Source of the DNA: LMUY01 sp965199095 | GTDB lineage: Bacteria > Pseudomonadota > Alphaproteobacteria > Acetobacterales > Acetobacteraceae | Assembly: GCA_965199095.1 (NCBI GenBank) | Contig: CBDAQM010000003.1 | Location: forward strand, 682,001-746,000 | Direction of reading: 5' to 3' | Length of the DNA stretch: 64,000 nt | Part shown: in pieces, positions 8,547 to 16,486 of the stretch | Layout: every line of letters starts with the position of its first letter | Position numbering within the stretch: the stretch's first letter is position 1 | The notes under the pieces: model-generated | The model's database searches: none | What the model saw: only the letters and a program-made list of their open reading frames with translations | What the model was told of the DNA's origin: nothing | Made by a program: the position numbers and the translations under genes

Positions 8547-9196
8547 GACGCGTCCGGCACCTCGCGCAACAGCGCCTCGACCAGCGGCTTGATGTGGGCG
8601 ACCACGATCTTCACGCCCGCCGGGTTGGGGTGGATATGGTCGGCCTGGTTCAGCGCCGGGTCGCCGGCCACCCCGGCCAGGAAGAACGGGTCGTACAGCA
8701 GGCCGGGCCGCTTGCCCAACCGGGCGAACACGGCTTGGAACTCCGCGCTGAACGGGGCGCCCAAATTGGGCGGCGCTTCCATGCCGGAGAGCAGGGCCGG
8801 GATATGCTGCTGGGCCAGCGTGTCCAGGATCGCGGTGAGGTTCGCCTCCGTCTCCTTCGGGTCGGTGCCGCGCAGCCCGTCATTGCCGCCCAGCTCCACC
8901 AGCACCGCATCCGGCTTGTCCGCCAGCGCCCAATCCAGGCGGGAGCGGCCCCCGGCGGTTGTGTCGCCGGACACGCCGCCGTCCAGGATTTGCACGTCGA
9001 ACCCGTCGGCCTTCAGCGCCAGGCCCAACTGCGCCTGGAACGCGTCGGGCACGGCCAGCCCGTAGCCGGCGGCCAGCGAGTCGCCGAACACCAGCAGCTT
9101 GATCGGGCGCGCCAGAGCCACGCCGGGCGCCAACAGCAATGTTAACGCTAACGCCACCCTCGCCGAAAAGCGCCCGAGGCCATATGGAGACGCCAT
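8543..9196 (-). CDS. Arylesterase / GDSL-type lysophospholipase L1
   Basis: The 217-residue TesA-like SGNH hydrolase has a signal peptide (residues 1-29), block I FGDSLAAGYGL with the nucleophilic serine, block III GGNDGLRG, and block V DHIHPN with catalytic Asp and His. It should cleave acyl or aryl esters in the periplasm. The ATG at 9196 shares two bases with the divergent ABC-transporter start at 9195. The same pairing of a tesA-like gene with an opposing FtsX-type ABC transporter (ybbA-ybbP) is known from E. coli, which supports both calls. Confidence 0.92.
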   Translation of the reverse strand: MASPYGLGRFSARVALALTLLLAPGVALARPIKLLVFGDSLAAGYGLAVPDAFQAQLGLALKADGFDVQILDGGVSGDTTAGGRSRLDWALADKPDAVLVELGGNDGLRGTDPKETEANLTAILDTLAQQHIPALLSGMEAPPNLGAPFSAEFQAVFARLGKRPGLLYDPFFLAGVAGDPALNQADHIHPNPAGVKIVVAHIKPLVEALLREVPDAS

Positions 9197-9923
9197 GGAC
9201 ACGATTCTGCCTCCTGCCGCCGCCGCACCCCTCGTCCGGGCGCGCGACCTTCGCCTGACGGTGCCCGCGGCGGCCGGGCCGGTCAACATCCTCGCCGGGA
9301 TCGACCTGGATGTGGGGGCGGGGGAGGCGGTTGGCATCGTCGGGCCCTCCGGCTCCGGCAAGACCAGCCTGCTGATGGTGCTGGCCGGGCTGGAACGGGC
9401 GACCGGCGGCAGCGTCCGCGTGGCCGGCCACGACCTGACGGCGCTGGGCGAGGACGCGCTGGCCCGCTTCCGCCGCGACGCGGTGGGCATCGTGTTCCAG
9501 GCGTTCCACCTCATCCCGACCATGACGGCGTTGGAGAACGTGTCGATCCCGCTGGAGCTGGCCGGCCGCGCCGACGCGGAGGCCCGCGCCGCCGCCAGCC
9601 TGCGCGCGGTCGGGCTGGGGCACCGGCTGACCCACCTGCCAGGGCAGCTCTCCGGCGGCGAGCAGCAGCGCGTGGCGCTGGCCCGCGCCTTCGCGCCGCA
9701 GCCGCGCCTGCTGCTGGCGGACGAGCCGACCGGCAACCTGGACGCCGCCACCGGGCGCAGCGTGATGGACCTGCTGTTCGGCATGCAGGCGGAGCACGGC
9801 ACCACCCTGCTGCTGATCACCCACGACGCCGCCCTGGCGGCCCGCTGCGACCGCCAGGTGCGCATCGCCGACGGCCGGGTGGCCGAGGCCCAGGCCGCCG
9901 GAAGCGACGGCGCACTGGCATGA
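9195..9923 (+). CDS. ABC transporter ATP-binding protein, YbbA/LolD type
   Basis: The 242-residue ATPase has Walker A GPSGSGKTS, Q-loop FQAFHL, signature LSGGEQQRVALARAF, Walker B LLLADEPTGNLD and the switch histidine in LITHDAALA. The ADEPTGNLD form is typical of LolD/MacB/YbbA ATPases that pair with FtsX-type permeases. The start ATG overlaps the divergent arylesterase start, leaving promoters for each gene inside the other's coding region. Its stop overlaps the permease start (ATGA). Together they probably move lipids or lipoproteins out of the inner membrane; the substrate is not established. Confidence 0.93.
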   Translation: MDTILPPAAAAPLVRARDLRLTVPAAAGPVNILAGIDLDVGAGEAVGIVGPSGSGKTSLLMVLAGLERATGGSVRVAGHDLTALGEDALARFRRDAVGIVFQAFHLIPTMTALENVSIPLELAGRADAEARAAASLRAVGLGHRLTHLPGQLSGGEQQRVALARAFAPQPRLLLADEPTGNLDAATGRSVMDLLFGMQAEHGTTLLLITHDAALAARCDRQVRIADGRVAEAQAAGSDGALA

Positions 9924-12418
9924 GGCTCGCGTGGCGCCTGGCCCTGCGCGACCTTCGCGGCGGCCTGCGCGGCATCCGCGTGGTGCTGGCCTGCCTGGCG
10001 CTCGGCGTGGCCGCGATCGCCGCCGTGGGCAGCCTGCGCGCGGCGGTGGACCAAGGCCTGGCCGAGAACGGCCAAACGCTGCTGGGCGGCGATTTGTCGA
10101 TCGACGGCGGGGCGCAGCCCTTGCCGGATGCGCTGCGGACCTGGCTGCAAGCCCGCGGCGACCGCATCTCCGCCATCGTGACCATGCGCTCGCTGCTGGT
10201 CGCGCCGTCGGGCGAGCGGCAGTTGATCGACCTGAAGGCGGTGGACGCCGCCTACCCGCTGGTCGGCGCGGTGGCGCTTGACCCGGCGATCCCGCTGGCA
10301 GCCGCGCTGAACGGCGGCGTGGTGGCGGATCCGCTGGTGCTGGAGCGGCTGAACCTGCACGCCGGCGACACCGTCCGCATCGGCCAGGCGCAGTTCGTGC
10401 TGCGCGCGGCGCTGACCAGCGAGCCGGACCACGCCAACGGCCTGGCGATCCTCGGGCCGCGCGTGCTGATCCGCGACACGGCGCTGCCAGCGACCGGCCT
10501 GGTGCAGACGGGTTCGCTGCTGGGCTATGATTGGCGCGTGCTGCTGCCGCCGGGCAGCGACCCGGCGGCGACCATCACGGCCTTGCGGGACGCCTTTCCC
10601 AACAGCGGCTGGCGCGTCCGCGACACGTCGCAGGCCGCACCCGGCGTCAACCGGGCGGTGGACCAGACGAGCCTGTTCCTGACCCTGGTCGGGCTCTGCT
10701 CCCTCCTGGTCGGCGGCATCGGCGTGGCGACCGGGGTGCGGGCCTGGATGGAGGCGCGGGCGCGCACGGTGGCGACGCTGCGCTGCCTGGGCGCACCGGG
10801 GCGGCTGATCCTGCTGGTGTTCCTGGTTCAGGTGGGCCTGCTCTGCCTCGCCGGGGTGCTGGTCGGGGTGGCGGCCGGCGCTGCCATCCCGGTGCTGGGA
10901 CTGGCGCTGTTCGGCGACCTGCTGCCGGTGCCGGCCGCCGTCGGCGTCTACCCTGCGCCGCTCGCCCTGGCCGCGCTGTACGGGGTGCTGACGGCGGGGG
11001 CGTTCGCGTTGTGGCCGCTGGCGCGGGCGGCGCAAATCCCCGGCGCCGCGCTGTTCCGGGACGCGCTGATGCCGACCGGACGCGGGGTGCCGACACCGGT
11101 TTGGCTGGCCAACGCGGCGTTGGTCGTGCTGCTGGTGGCGATCATCGTCGGCACCGCCGATAACCGCGGGTTCGCGCTATGGTTCTGCGGCAGCGCCGCC
11201 GCCACGCTGCTGCTGTTCCGCGGCGGTGCGACCGTGCTGATGGCGGCCGCCCGGCGGATGCGCCTGCGCCGGTCCGTCTCGCTGCGGCTGGGCGTCGCCA
11301 ACCTGCACCGCCCGGCGAGCCCGGCGCCGCTGCTGCTGGTGGCGCTCGGCCTCGGGCTCGCGACCCTGGCATCGGTGGCGCTGATCCAGGGCAATATCCG
11401 CCAGCAGTTGCTGGGCACTGTGCCGGAGGCCGCGCCCTCCTTCTTCTTCATCGACATCCAGAACGAGCAGCTTGCGAAGTTCGAGCAGATCGTCCACGGC
11501 GTGCCCGGCACGGTCGACCTGCACCAGGTGCCCAGCATGCGCGCCCGGGTGATTGCGATAAAGGGCGTCCCGGTCGACCAGGTGCATGTCGCGCCCGGCA
11601 GCGAGTGGGCGCTGCGCGGCGACCGTGGCCTGACCTACTCGGCGGAGGTGCCGCGCGGCTCCATCGTCGTGGCCGGCAAGTGGTGGCCAGCCGACTACCA
11701 GGGGCCGCCGCTGGTGTCGCTGGACGCGGACATCGCCGCCGGCTGGGGCGTGGGGGTCGGGGACACCATCCGGGTGAACGTGCTGGGCCGCGACCTGGAC
11801 CTGAAGATCGCCAATCTGCGCGCCATCCAATGGCGCCAGCTCGCCATCAACTTCGTGCTGGTCGCCTCCCCCGGGTTGCTGGAGCACGCGCCGCACATGC
11901 ACATCGCCACCGTGCGCGAGCCGGCGGCCGAGGACGCCACGCTGCTGCGTGCCGTGACGGACGCGCTGCCCAACGTCACCGGCATCCGGGTGGCGGACAT
12001 CCTGCAATCCGTCGCCGATCTGGTCGGCAAACTCGCCGCGGCGCTGGCGGCGACCGGCTCCGTCACGCTGGCCTCCGGCGCGCTGGTGCTGGCGGGCGCG
12101 GTGGCGGCGGGGCAGCGGCGGCGGGTGGCGGAGGCGGTGGTACTGAAGACGCTGGGGGCAACCCGGGCGCAAATCCGCGCCGCGTGGCTGACCGAGTTCG
12201 GCGCGATCGGTGCGACCGCGGGGGTCATCGCCGCTGCGATCGGCACACTGGCGAGTTGGGGGGTCGTGCATTTCCTGCTCCACGCGCCATGGTCGTTCCT
12301 GCCCGGCATCCTGGCGCTCACCATCGGCGGCTGCGTCGTGCTGATGCTCGGGTTCGGCTATGCCGGAACGGCCGCCGCCTTGCGGGTGCGTCCGGCGCCG
12401 TATCTTCGCAACGAATAG
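9920..12418 (+). CDS. FtsX-type ABC transporter permease, YbbP-like
   Basis: The 832-residue membrane protein begins MRLAWRLALRDLRGGLRGIR with one transmembrane helix, then a periplasmic domain starting ENGQTLLGGDLSIDGG. Three helices follow near residues 250-360, then a middle helix pair, a second large soluble region and a final three-helix FtsX block. This duplicated layout is that of E. coli YbbP, to which the length is close. It is translationally coupled to the ATPase gene before it. Export of lipid-type substrates is inferred from the family; partner and cargo are unknown. Confidence 0.9.
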   Translation: MRLAWRLALRDLRGGLRGIRVVLACLALGVAAIAAVGSLRAAVDQGLAENGQTLLGGDLSIDGGAQPLPDALRTWLQARGDRISAIVTMRSLLVAPSGERQLIDLKAVDAAYPLVGAVALDPAIPLAAALNGGVVADPLVLERLNLHAGDTVRIGQAQFVLRAALTSEPDHANGLAILGPRVLIRDTALPATGLVQTGSLLGYDWRVLLPPGSDPAATITALRDAFPNSGWRVRDTSQAAPGVNRAVDQTSLFLTLVGLCSLLVGGIGVATGVRAWMEARARTVATLRCLGAPGRLILLVFLVQVGLLCLAGVLVGVAAGAAIPVLGLALFGDLLPVPAAVGVYPAPLALAALYGVLTAGAFALWPLARAAQIPGAALFRDALMPTGRGVPTPVWLANAALVVLLVAIIVGTADNRGFALWFCGSAAATLLLFRGGATVLMAAARRMRLRRSVSLRLGVANLHRPASPAPLLLVALGLGLATLASVALIQGNIRQQLLGTVPEAAPSFFFIDIQNEQLAKFEQIVHGVPGTVDLHQVPSMRARVIAIKGVPVDQVHVAPGSEWALRGDRGLTYSAEVPRGSIVVAGKWWPADYQGPPLVSLDADIAAGWGVGVGDTIRVNVLGRDLDLKIANLRAIQWRQLAINFVLVASPGLLEHAPHMHIATVREPAAEDATLLRAVTDALPNVTGIRVADILQSVADLVGKLAAALAATGSVTLASGALVLAGAVAAGQRRRVAEAVVLKTLGATRAQIRAAWLTEFGAIGATAGVIAAAIGTLASWGVVHFLLHAPWSFLPGILALTIGGCVVLMLGFGYAGTAAALRVRPAPYLRNE

Positions 12419-12482
12419 CGCGGCGCTGGGGAACTAAGCCCCAGCCACGGCGTGATCAGCCCATAGGCGGGAGATCAGAGTC

Positions 12483-12899
12483 ATGGGCATCTTGGACGAA
12501 ATCGTTGGCGGGCTTGCGGGCAATGCCGGCGGCGGATCGGGCATGCAGGGCATGCTGATGAATATGCTGGGCGGCAACCAGCAGCAGGGTGGCATGCAGC
12601 CGCAAGGCGCCCAGGGAACGGGCGGCATGCCGGGCGGCCTGGGCGGGCTGATGGCCAGTTTCGAACAGGCCGGTTTGGGACATGTGATGCAATCCTGGGT
12701 GGGCAACGGCGCCAACCTGCCGGTCTCGCCCGAGCAGCTCCAAGGCGTGCTCGGGCCGCAGCAGGTGCAAACCATGGCCAGCCAATCCGGCATGGCCGCG
12801 CCGGATTTCCTGTCGCAGCTTGCCCAGCATCTGCCCCATGCCGTCAATTCGATGACGCCCAATGGCCAGCTTCCTCAAGAAGGCGGCATGTCGGTCTGA
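12483..12899 (+). CDS. YidB family (DUF937) protein
   Basis: The 138-residue protein begins MGILDEIVGGLAGNAGGGSG, has a methionine/glycine/glutamine-rich linker, then GGLGGLMASFEQAGLGHVMQSWVG and LGPQQVQTMASQSGM, the helical DUF937 core seen in YidB. Function is unknown; it is probably cytoplasmic as there is no signal peptide. A GGGAG ribosome site precedes the ATG. Its 3' end is unusual because the next gene's frame passes across the stop codon without an ordinary start codon. Confidence 0.88.
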   Translation: MGILDEIVGGLAGNAGGGSGMQGMLMNMLGGNQQQGGMQPQGAQGTGGMPGGLGGLMASFEQAGLGHVMQSWVGNGANLPVSPEQLQGVLGPQQVQTMASQSGMAAPDFLSQLAQHLPHAVNSMTPNGQLPQEGGMSV

Positions 12900-13651
12900 C
12901 CGGCCGCGTCACGATCGTCACCGGCGGGGGCTCCGGCATCGGGGCCGCCCTGTGCCGCCGGCTTGCCGCGCCAGGTGAGCGGCTGGTGGTCCACACCGGC
13001 AGCCAGCGGGCGAAGGCGGAGGCCGTGGCGGACACGCTCCGAGCTTCTGGGGCGGAGGCGGTGGTCAGCGTCGCGTCCTTCTCCGACCCGGCACGTGCGG
13101 TCCAGGTGGTGGAGGCCGCGACAACTGCTTGGGGTCGGGTTGACGCCGTCGTCCATCTCGCCGGCTTCGCAGACCGCCGTCCAATCGGGACGCTCGATGG
13201 TCCGGGGTTTGAGGCCAGCATGAACGCGAATGTCACCGCGTTCTTCCACCTGGTCACCGCTGCCTTGCCGCTGCTTCGGCACAGCGCATCGGCCCGTGTC
13301 GTGGCTGGCGGCTCCTTCCTCGCACACAGTATGCGGTTCGGTGCGGATATGCTGTTCCCCGCGACCTCCGCCAGTAAGGCTGCCCTGGCGGCGTTGGTGC
13401 GTTCGCTGGCAATGCAGGTGGCGCCGGACGGCATCACGGTGAACTGCGTGGCGCCAGGCTTCATCGCCAAGGACGCCGGACAGCATACTGTTTTAGACGA
13501 ATCTGCGCGGGCCCGGGTGGCGGCCTTGGTGCCGGTCGGCCGGTTCGGGCGGCCCGAGGAAGTGGCGGCGACCATCGCGTTCCTGTTGCAACCGGACGCC
13601 GCCTACATCACCGGGCAGGTCATCCACGTGGATGGCGGCATTACGTTGTAG
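12896..13651 (+). CDS. Short-chain dehydrogenase/reductase-like protein without canonical start
   Basis: The frame encodes LTGRVTIVTGGGSGIGAAL, a complete SDR cofactor motif (TGGGSGIG), then VVHLAGF where NAG is usual, and a C-terminal PGFIAKDAG with a final GGITL. With the start placed at CTG 12896 the length is 251 residues, normal for the family. No ATG, GTG or TTG exists in this frame between 12839 and 12986, and a start at 12986 would remove the cofactor site. The active-site Tyr-x-x-x-Lys reads T-S-A-S-K, so the catalytic tyrosine is replaced by threonine. It may be a non-catalytic SDR, or a frameshift or sequence error may be present. Confidence 0.7.
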   Translation: MTGRVTIVTGGGSGIGAALCRRLAAPGERLVVHTGSQRAKAEAVADTLRASGAEAVVSVASFSDPARAVQVVEAATTAWGRVDAVVHLAGFADRRPIGTLDGPGFEASMNANVTAFFHLVTAALPLLRHSASARVVAGGSFLAHSMRFGADMLFPATSASKAALAALVRSLAMQVAPDGITVNCVAPGFIAKDAGQHTVLDESARARVAALVPVGRFGRPEEVAATIAFLLQPDAAYITGQVIHVDGGITL

Positions 13652-13736
13652 CTGGCCGCTGCCTGGTCCCCATTGATTCAGCGCTCGGTAAGCATTCCCT
13701 GCGATTGTGCCGCCGCGACCAAAATGGGAGAGCGCC

Positions 13737-14966
13737 GTGGTTGAGCGGATGCCGGAGTTGCTGCCGGATGTAACGCCGCCTGTGATCTTTGGCACGGCGG
13801 AGCTGACGCATCGGGCTTTCGCCGGGGAAACACCGGACCAGCTCCTGCAGCGGATCGAGCGGCCATCCGCCACGTTGCAGGACGCGGCGGCGTACGCGCT
13901 GGATTGTTCGACCGTGCACCAACTGGCCTTCCAGGCGCCACACGCCCTGGCGCTTCAGGCGGAGGCCCTGGCGATCTGCCAGGTGTATCGCGTTGCCGGA
14001 TGCTACTCCGCAGAGGCGCCGCGCCCGATCCGCTTGCTGGCCGTGATGGAGCCTGGGGATCTGATGACGAACACCCCGCTCGACTTCATCACCCGCTCGC
14101 TCAACGTCCGCTTGGACCTGCTGTATCTGCTGCCGGGGCAGCCGATGCCGCCTTCGATCCCGGACCACGACATCGCTTATATCGGCGGCGGCGACATCGC
14201 GGCGCCGGCCGCGCTGGAGCGGCGGGCGAGTCTTTTCCAGGCCTGGCCCCGCCCGGTGTTGAACGACCCGGTGCGGGTGAGCCAACTCGCCCGGGCAGAG
14301 TTGGCGCGGACCCTGGCCGACGCTGCGGGGGTGTGCAGCCCGCGTTGCGGGATGCTGTCGCGCCAGCAGATGGTGGCCGGGGTTGAGCTCAGCTATCCCG
14401 TCCTGATCCGGCCCGTCGGCTCTCATGCCGGGATGAACCTGACGAAAGCGCATAATGCCGGGGATATCGCCGACTACCTCCAATTGGTGGCGGCGCCGGC
14501 CTACTACCTCACGCAGTTCGAAGATTATCGCAGCGCCGATGGGATGTTCCGCAAGTATCGGATCGCGTTTATCGACCGCAAGCCGTTTTTATGCCATATG
14601 GGCGTATCGTCGAATTGGATGATCCATTATCTCAACGCCGGCATGACCGGCAACGAAGATAAGCGCCTGGATGAGGCTCAGGCTATGGCGGACTTCGACG
14701 CGGGCTTCGCAGCGCGCCATTGCCACGGCTTCGATGTTTTGAATGACCGGATTGGGCTGGATTACTTCACCATCGACTGCGCGGAGACTCGTGACGGTCG
14801 ACTTCTCGTGTTTGAGGCGGATGCAGAGGCGATCATCCACATGATGGATCCGCCCGACTTGTTCCCCTACAAACCGCCGCAGATGGCGCGGGTGTTTGAA
14901 GCGTTTGGGCAGATGCTGCACAGTCACGCGAGCGGGGGCGAACCAGACATCGCCCTCGCCGCGTGA
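13737..14966 (+). CDS. ATP-grasp superfamily protein, RimK-like
   Basis: About 409 residues. The C-terminal half matches the ATP-grasp fold: YPVLIRPVGSHAGMNLTKA contains the ATP-lysine/arginine strand, YRIAFIDRKPFLCHMG follows, and LDYFTIDCAETRDGRLLVFEADAEA carries the Mg-binding acidic residues. The N-terminal half has a PRPIRLLAVMEPGDLMTNTPLDFI segment that may be a pre-ATP-grasp domain. Such enzymes join a carboxylate to an amine or thiol; the substrate is unknown. GTG at 13737 is chosen because GGGAG lies seven bases upstream; another GTG at 13707 lacks this. It stands alone between the SDR-like gene and a convergent small gene. Confidence 0.72.
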   Translation: MVERMPELLPDVTPPVIFGTAELTHRAFAGETPDQLLQRIERPSATLQDAAAYALDCSTVHQLAFQAPHALALQAEALAICQVYRVAGCYSAEAPRPIRLLAVMEPGDLMTNTPLDFITRSLNVRLDLLYLLPGQPMPPSIPDHDIAYIGGGDIAAPAALERRASLFQAWPRPVLNDPVRVSQLARAELARTLADAAGVCSPRCGMLSRQQMVAGVELSYPVLIRPVGSHAGMNLTKAHNAGDIADYLQLVAAPAYYLTQFEDYRSADGMFRKYRIAFIDRKPFLCHMGVSSNWMIHYLNAGMTGNEDKRLDEAQAMADFDAGFAARHCHGFDVLNDRIGLDYFTIDCAETRDGRLLVFEADAEAIIHMMDPPDLFPYKPPQMARVFEAFGQMLHSHASGGEPDIALAA

Positions 14967-14976
14967 CACTCCCCAA

Positions 14977-15252
14977 TCAGTAACCGCCGCTGTAGACGGG
15001 CTGCGGGGCACCGTAGACTGGCCCTGGTGCATAGTAGGCAGCAGGCGGCACCGCATATCCATAGGATGACGCCGGGATGCCGTTCGACCGGACCTGCGCC
15101 TCGTTCAAACGGTCGACCTGGGAGTCGCCGGTGTTGTTACCGGCGTCAACCCGGGGGTCGATGTTCGCGTAAGGGTGCGCCGCGTCCGCAGCTTTTGCCG
15201 CCAGGGGCGCAGCCAGAACCAACGCGCCAGCCATAAGAGTTACGACCTTCAT
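14977..15252 (-). CDS. Small secreted protein of unknown function
   Basis: The 91-residue product starts MKVVTLMAGALVLAAPLAAKAADA, a clear signal peptide. The mature part has polar DPRVDAGNNTGDSQVDRLNEAQ followed by a tyrosine-, proline- and glycine-rich tail (YGYAVPPAAYYAPGPVYG). Start choice: the second of two close ATGs, because GGAG lies at the right distance from it. No enzyme motif is visible. Low-complexity tails of this kind are common in small envelope proteins. It faces another secreted-protein gene across a 154-base intergenic region. Confidence 0.7.
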   Translation of the reverse strand: MKVVTLMAGALVLAAPLAAKAADAAHPYANIDPRVDAGNNTGDSQVDRLNEAQVRSNGIPASSYGYAVPPAAYYAPGPVYGAPQPVYSGGY

Positions 15253-15406
15253 CTTCGACTCCATTGATGTTGTCGAGACGGATCAACGCCTCGACCCGGC
15301 GCCGGATGCCAAACCCTCGAATGACAAAAACTTCACCGCGGCGTTGGTGGACGCGTAAGTTGCTGACCCCCATCATTGCTCCGCTTCGTTGCAGAAAGGG
15401 GTTCGC

Positions 15407-15952
15407 ATGAGAATTCTGACCATTGCCGGGCTCTGTGCTGGCCTGGCTGTTGCACCCTTGGCGGCCCAGGCAGCCGACCTGGTACTGTATGACGCGGCCG
15501 GGCACCCGGTTGCGACGTTGGTCCCAATGCAGGCAGCGCTGCTGCCAGATCAGGATGTTGGTTTGCCGCTGGCCGGCTTATTCGCCCAACAGGATGTGCT
15601 GCTGCAGCGGATGATGAGCGACATGCAGGCGCTGCAAACCGGGGCAATCTCGGGGCTTAACCCCGCTGATGTCGCCCCGGGAATGACGGTCGTGATGTCA
15701 AGCGTCAGTGACGGTCGCAGCGCATGCAGCCGAACAGTCTCCTATCAGATGCGGCCAGGTGCGACGCCTGTTGTCCAGGTCAGCCAGACTGGCGATGGGT
15801 GTGGCGGCGCGGCCGCCCCGGCGGTGACGCCCCGCGACACGACACCTGTTGCCGAGCCGGCGATCCCCACGGTGCGCCCACATCCTGGACCGCGGCTGTA
15901 CCAGATCGACTACCGCCATCCAGTGACCGCGCGGCCGCCCACTCACGGCTGA
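15407..15952 (+). CDS. Secreted protein of unknown function
   Basis: The 181-residue product has a signal peptide MRILTIAGLCAGLAVAPLAAQA and begins its mature part at ADLVLYDAAGHPV. Two cysteines (SACSRTVSYQM and GDGCGGAA) could form a disulfide; the C-terminal 50 residues are proline-rich. A GAAAGGGG ribosome site fixes the ATG at 15407. A segment MMSDMQALQTG suggests a helical stretch. No known domain is recognised. It is probably periplasmic or envelope-attached. A GTCAAG/CTTGAC inverted repeat at 15992-16008 lies downstream and could end transcription. Confidence 0.72.
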   Translation: MRILTIAGLCAGLAVAPLAAQAADLVLYDAAGHPVATLVPMQAALLPDQDVGLPLAGLFAQQDVLLQRMMSDMQALQTGAISGLNPADVAPGMTVVMSSVSDGRSACSRTVSYQMRPGATPVVQVSQTGDGCGGAAAPAVTPRDTTPVAEPAIPTVRPHPGPRLYQIDYRHPVTARPPTHG

Positions 15953-16015
15953 TCCTGTGTACGCGGTCTGCGGTCAGAAACGTAGCCGAGAGTCAAGCTC
16001 AGCTTGACACCGTCG

Positions 16016-16486
16016 TCAGGCGGGCTTGCTCCGGGGCATCGGGCCGTCGCGGCGGACACCGTGCCAGGCCAGGACCGTGTCGACGATGAAGGCGGTGAGC
16101 GAGGCGATGGTGAAGCCCAGCGCCGAGCCGAACACCCAGAGCAAGAGCTGGCTGTCCTCGTTGTCGCGCAGGGTCACCAGGAACAACGCGAAACAGGAGG
16201 CGCAGGTGCTGGCGCCGGCCAGCCCGGCGAACACCACCGAAAGGTCCAGCGCCAGCCGCCGGCGGCTCAGCCGGACCAGGTGCCGGTCCAGGCCGTCCAC
16301 GGTGTCCGGATCATTGCTGGCCCGGAGCAGTTCCGTCAGGTGCTCCACGTGGTCGGAGACGCGGACGAGCCGCGTATTGAACACGTTCAGCAGCGTGGCG
16401 ATGCCCGATAGCAGGAAGATCGGCGCCAACGACGTTTGGATGATGTGGAAGGCGCCGCCCGACGCCGCCGTCGCGAGGCCACCCAT
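16016..16486 (-). CDS. DUF2721 membrane protein
   Basis: The 156-residue protein has three predicted membrane segments: near residues 13-37 (IIQTSLAPIFLLSGIATLLNV), 78-104 (LDLSVVFAGLAGASTCASCF) and 112-138. The loop VRVSDHVEHLTELL and the order of helices match DUF2721, a small inner-membrane family of unknown function. Its ATG follows the gltX stop codon directly with no gap, so the two are co-transcribed. Confidence 0.82.
   Translation of the reverse strand: MGGLATAASGGAFHIIQTSLAPIFLLSGIATLLNVFNTRLVRVSDHVEHLTELLRASNDPDTVDGLDRHLVRLSRRRLALDLSVVFAGLAGASTCASCFALFLVTLRDNEDSQLLLWVFGSALGFTIASLTAFIVDTVLAWHGVRRDGPMPRSKPA

Noticed and set aside
9197..11035. A very long minus-strand open frame continuing upstream of the arylesterase gene (about 830 codons in total)
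   Set aside because: Only the last 217 codons have protein-like content. The rest is antisense to the ABC ATPase and permease genes and is rich in Arg, Gln and His, as expected for GC-rich antisense.
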